Shown here piece after piece: positions 48,940 to 50,794 of a stretch of 50,794 nt of DNA. This DNA is from Aphodovivens avicola (GTDB lineage: Bacteria; Actinomycetota; Coriobacteriia; Coriobacteriales; Eggerthellaceae): positions 1 to 50,794 of the forward strand of contig DVGW01000038.1 of NCBI GenBank assembly GCA_018712515.1. The letters are read 5' to 3'. Numbering within the stretch: the stretch's first letter is position 1; every line of letters begins with the position of its first letter. A program made the translations under genes and the position numbers. The notes beneath the pieces are model-generated. The model made no database searches, was not told where the DNA came from, and worked only from the letters and a program-made list of their open reading frames with translations.

Positions 48940-50667
48940 ATGGCGTTTTCTTTCCCGCGTATCAGCATCACCGTCGATGACGGAAACGAGCGTGGCACCC
49001 AGGGGGAGCTGGGCACGCTGGCATTCGGCTTCGGCATCCACCTCGCGTGGACGTACTGCGTCCTGTTCAACTCCGAGCTCACCTTCTCGGGCGTGCGCGA
49101 CGCGATGACGTTCTGCCCCTTCTTCCTCGTCGCCGTCGTGGCGTTCGCCATCCTGACGCTGTTCACGTCCATCACCGACCAGAAGCTGCTCCGCTTTTAC
49201 ACCGACCGCCCCGCCATGATCCTGGCGGCCGGTTTCTCGGTCGTCGGGACCGCCGTCGCCCTCATCTCGCATCTCACCGGCCAAGCCGACGGCGCGTTCA
49301 TCGTCGGCGGCGCCCTGTGCGGCATCGGCTCGGGTCTGTTCACCATGCTGTGGGGCACGGCGTTCGCGCGCTACAACACCGCCTCGATCGTGCTCAACTC
49401 GGTCGTGGCCGTCGTGTTCGCCACGCTTCTGTACTCGCTCGTCATCCACGTGCTGCCCTGGCCGTTCGTGGGCGTCATCGCCTGCGTGCTCCCGTTGTTC
49501 GAGCTGCCCCTGCTTTGGAAGCTCACGCCCATCAGCTACGCGCTGCGCCATGCGGTGCCGATCTTCAACCCGCTGCCAATCCGCAAGGTCACCTTCATGC
49601 TGCGCTTCAGCATCCCGATCCTTCTGTTCGGCATCACGCTGGGCGTCCTGAAGGACGTCGGGCTGACGAGGATCCTGCCCTCCGTCGATCCCACGGTCCA
49701 GCTCATCGCCCTGTTCGCCGGCGGCACCGCCGCGATCGTGCTGATGGTGGTGGCGTTCTCGATCGACAAGCGCAGCCATTGGGACTTCCTGTTCCGCCCG
49801 CTCATCCCTTTCGTGGCGTTCACGTGCCTGTTCCTGCCGTGGTTCCAGGAGAGCGCCGAGCTCATCCCGTCGCTGCTGCTGCTGACGGGCTTTTTGTGCC
49901 TGGGATCGTTGATGTGGGCGCTTTTGGGCCAGCTCGCCCAGGAGTTCAGGCTCTCGCCCATCTGCATGTTCGGCATCGGATCGACCGCGATCGCCATCGG
50001 GACGATCCTCGGCGTGTACCTGGTCGAGAACCCCTCCTCCACCGGCTGGCTCCCCTTCGGCGAAGGCAGCCTCGTGGTCGTCCTGCTCATCTCGCTGATG
50101 TTCGCGATGGCGCTGCTTCCGCGCGTGCGCGACATCAAGCGCATCATCCTGCCGCACACCGGCGAGGACGGCGCCCCGATCGCCGAGTTCAACAAGGAGA
50201 TCGACCAGGCGAAGGCCATCCTGCAAAGCCGGCCCCGCCCCGCCTGGAGCGTCGGCTTGGACGCCGCGGGCGTCTTCGTGCCCGTCTCGGGGGCCGCCGG
50301 CACCCCGGCGGGCGGATCCCTGGCCTACGACACGGCGGTCATCGGTTGGGCGGAGCCGGGATCCGAAGCTCAGGAGGCGGCAGAGCTGCCCAAGGATGAG
50401 GCGAGCGACGAGGAGCGCGCCAAGGTGCGCGGGCGCTTCCGCACGCAGTGCGAGGAGATCGCCAACCGCTACCTGCTCTCGCGCCGTGAGACCGAGGTCA
50501 TGTTCCTCTTGGCCAAGGGCCACAACGCCGCGTTCATCCAGGAGAAGCTCTGCATCTCCAAGAGCACCGCGAAGACCCACATCAGCCACATCTACCGCAA
50601 GCTCGACATCCACAACCAGCAAGAGCTGCTGGCGATGGTGGACGCCGCCCGCAACAGCGAAGACTGA
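48940..50667 (+). CDS. Membrane-bound LuxR-family transcriptional regulator
   Basis: A 575-residue regulator with about ten to twelve hydrophobic segments over residues 20-395, in an MFS-like arrangement, then a variable acidic linker (about 400-500) and a C-terminal LuxR helix-turn-helix: LSRRETEVMFLLAKGHNAAF, then KLCISKSTAKTHISHIYRKLDIHNQQELL. This architecture matches the membrane-spanning LuxR regulators reported from Eggerthella lenta that control catechol dehydroxylase genes. It diverges from the MFS carrier gene and is near the molybdopterin operon, which it probably activates in response to an aromatic ligand. The ATG at 48940 follows AGGAGGGTTTG; a TTG one codon earlier is less likely. 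The stop TGA is that of a family A REP-like element. Confidence 0.9.
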   Translation: MAFSFPRISITVDDGNERGTQGELGTLAFGFGIHLAWTYCVLFNSELTFSGVRDAMTFCPFFLVAVVAFAILTLFTSITDQKLLRFYTDRPAMILAAGFSVVGTAVALISHLTGQADGAFIVGGALCGIGSGLFTMLWGTAFARYNTASIVLNSVVAVVFATLLYSLVIHVLPWPFVGVIACVLPLFELPLLWKLTPISYALRHAVPIFNPLPIRKVTFMLRFSIPILLFGITLGVLKDVGLTRILPSVDPTVQLIALFAGGTAAIVLMVVAFSIDKRSHWDFLFRPLIPFVAFTCLFLPWFQESAELIPSLLLLTGFLCLGSLMWALLGQLAQEFRLSPICMFGIGSTAIAIGTILGVYLVENPSSTGWLPFGEGSLVVVLLISLMFAMALLPRVRDIKRIILPHTGEDGAPIAEFNKEIDQAKAILQSRPRPAWSVGLDAAGVFVPVSGAAGTPAGGSLAYDTAVIGWAEPGSEAQEAAELPKDEASDEERAKVRGRFRTQCEEIANRYLLSRRETEVMFLLAKGHNAAFIQEKLCISKSTAKTHISHIYRKLDIHNQQELLAMVDAARNSED

Positions 50668-50785
50668 GAAAAAGGGACAGTCACTTTTTCTCATTACGCA
50701 CGAGGCGGCGAAAGCGGCCCCGGGTGGTGACAGGGGACGGCCCCGTGTCACATCGCAGATGTGACACGGGGCCGTCCCCTGTCAC
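50664..50785. repeat. REP-like elements A (50664-50695) and doubled B (50727-50785)
   Basis: The family A unit begins at the LuxR stop codon; two opposed family B units (50727-50751 and 50761-50785), here with a GGCCCC variant core, form a long inverted repeat. The final nine bases of the window are featureless. Confidence 0.92.
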
Positions 50786-50794
50786 CACATCCTC

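Noticed and set aside
1..50794. tRNA or rRNA genes
   Set aside because: Scanned for T-loop and anticodon-stem patterns and for conserved rRNA segments by eye; none was found, though a dedicated search tool was not available.

Overview
The window reads as a high-GC chromosome segment from an anaerobic gut actinobacterium of the class Coriobacteriia, most likely family Eggerthellaceae (relatives of Eggerthella, Gordonibacter or Slackia). This is inferred from the overall coding style, the molybdopterin oxidoreductase locus with an aromatic-acid MFS carrier and a membrane-bound LuxR regulator, the DUF5692 membrane protein next to TetR regulators, and the type II-A CRISPR locus. No rRNA or tRNA gene was recognised.

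Region 1 (1-14.3 kb) is a defence and accessory island. A CRISPR array of 24 visible repeats runs off the left edge and is read on the minus strand. It is followed by csn2, cas2, cas1 and cas9 in one overlapping minus-strand operon, with a plus-strand tracrRNA diverging from cas9. Next come a translationally coupled pair (dCTPase/MazG-like enzyme plus GIY-YIG nuclease fused to a DUF2075 helicase), a lipoprotein, a second GIY-YIG protein, decayed genes (an internally deleted acetyltransferase and a truncated methyltransferase) and a RhuM/Fic protein.

Region 2 (14.3-33 kb) holds housekeeping and accessory genes: a nitroreductase, a VWA protein, a macrodomain fusion, three TetR regulators, a surface 5'-nucleotidase with an LARTG sorting signal, and a protein-folding cluster. 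That cluster has trigger factor, a SlyD-like FKBP and a protein that looks like a trigger-factor C-terminal domain alone. There is also an ISLre2-transposase-derived ORF, two tandem DUF262 proteins and an MFS exporter. Many palindromic REP-like elements lie here, several built directly onto stop codons.

Region 3 (33-41 kb) has a MoxR-type AAA ATPase fused to a methyltransferase domain, its VWA/metallopeptidase-like partner, a large leucine-rich-repeat protein and a small hypothetical gene.

Region 4 (41-50.8 kb) is a molybdopterin oxidoreductase locus. A zinc-ribbon protein, the catalytic subunit, a ferredoxin-like small subunit and a 91-residue protein are read together on the minus strand. 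Nearby are an aromatic-acid type MFS carrier and a divergent multi-membrane-segment LuxR regulator. The catalytic subunit and the ferredoxin-like subunit both appear to have lost the cysteines that normally bind iron-sulfur clusters. I consider this the most unusual observation in the window.
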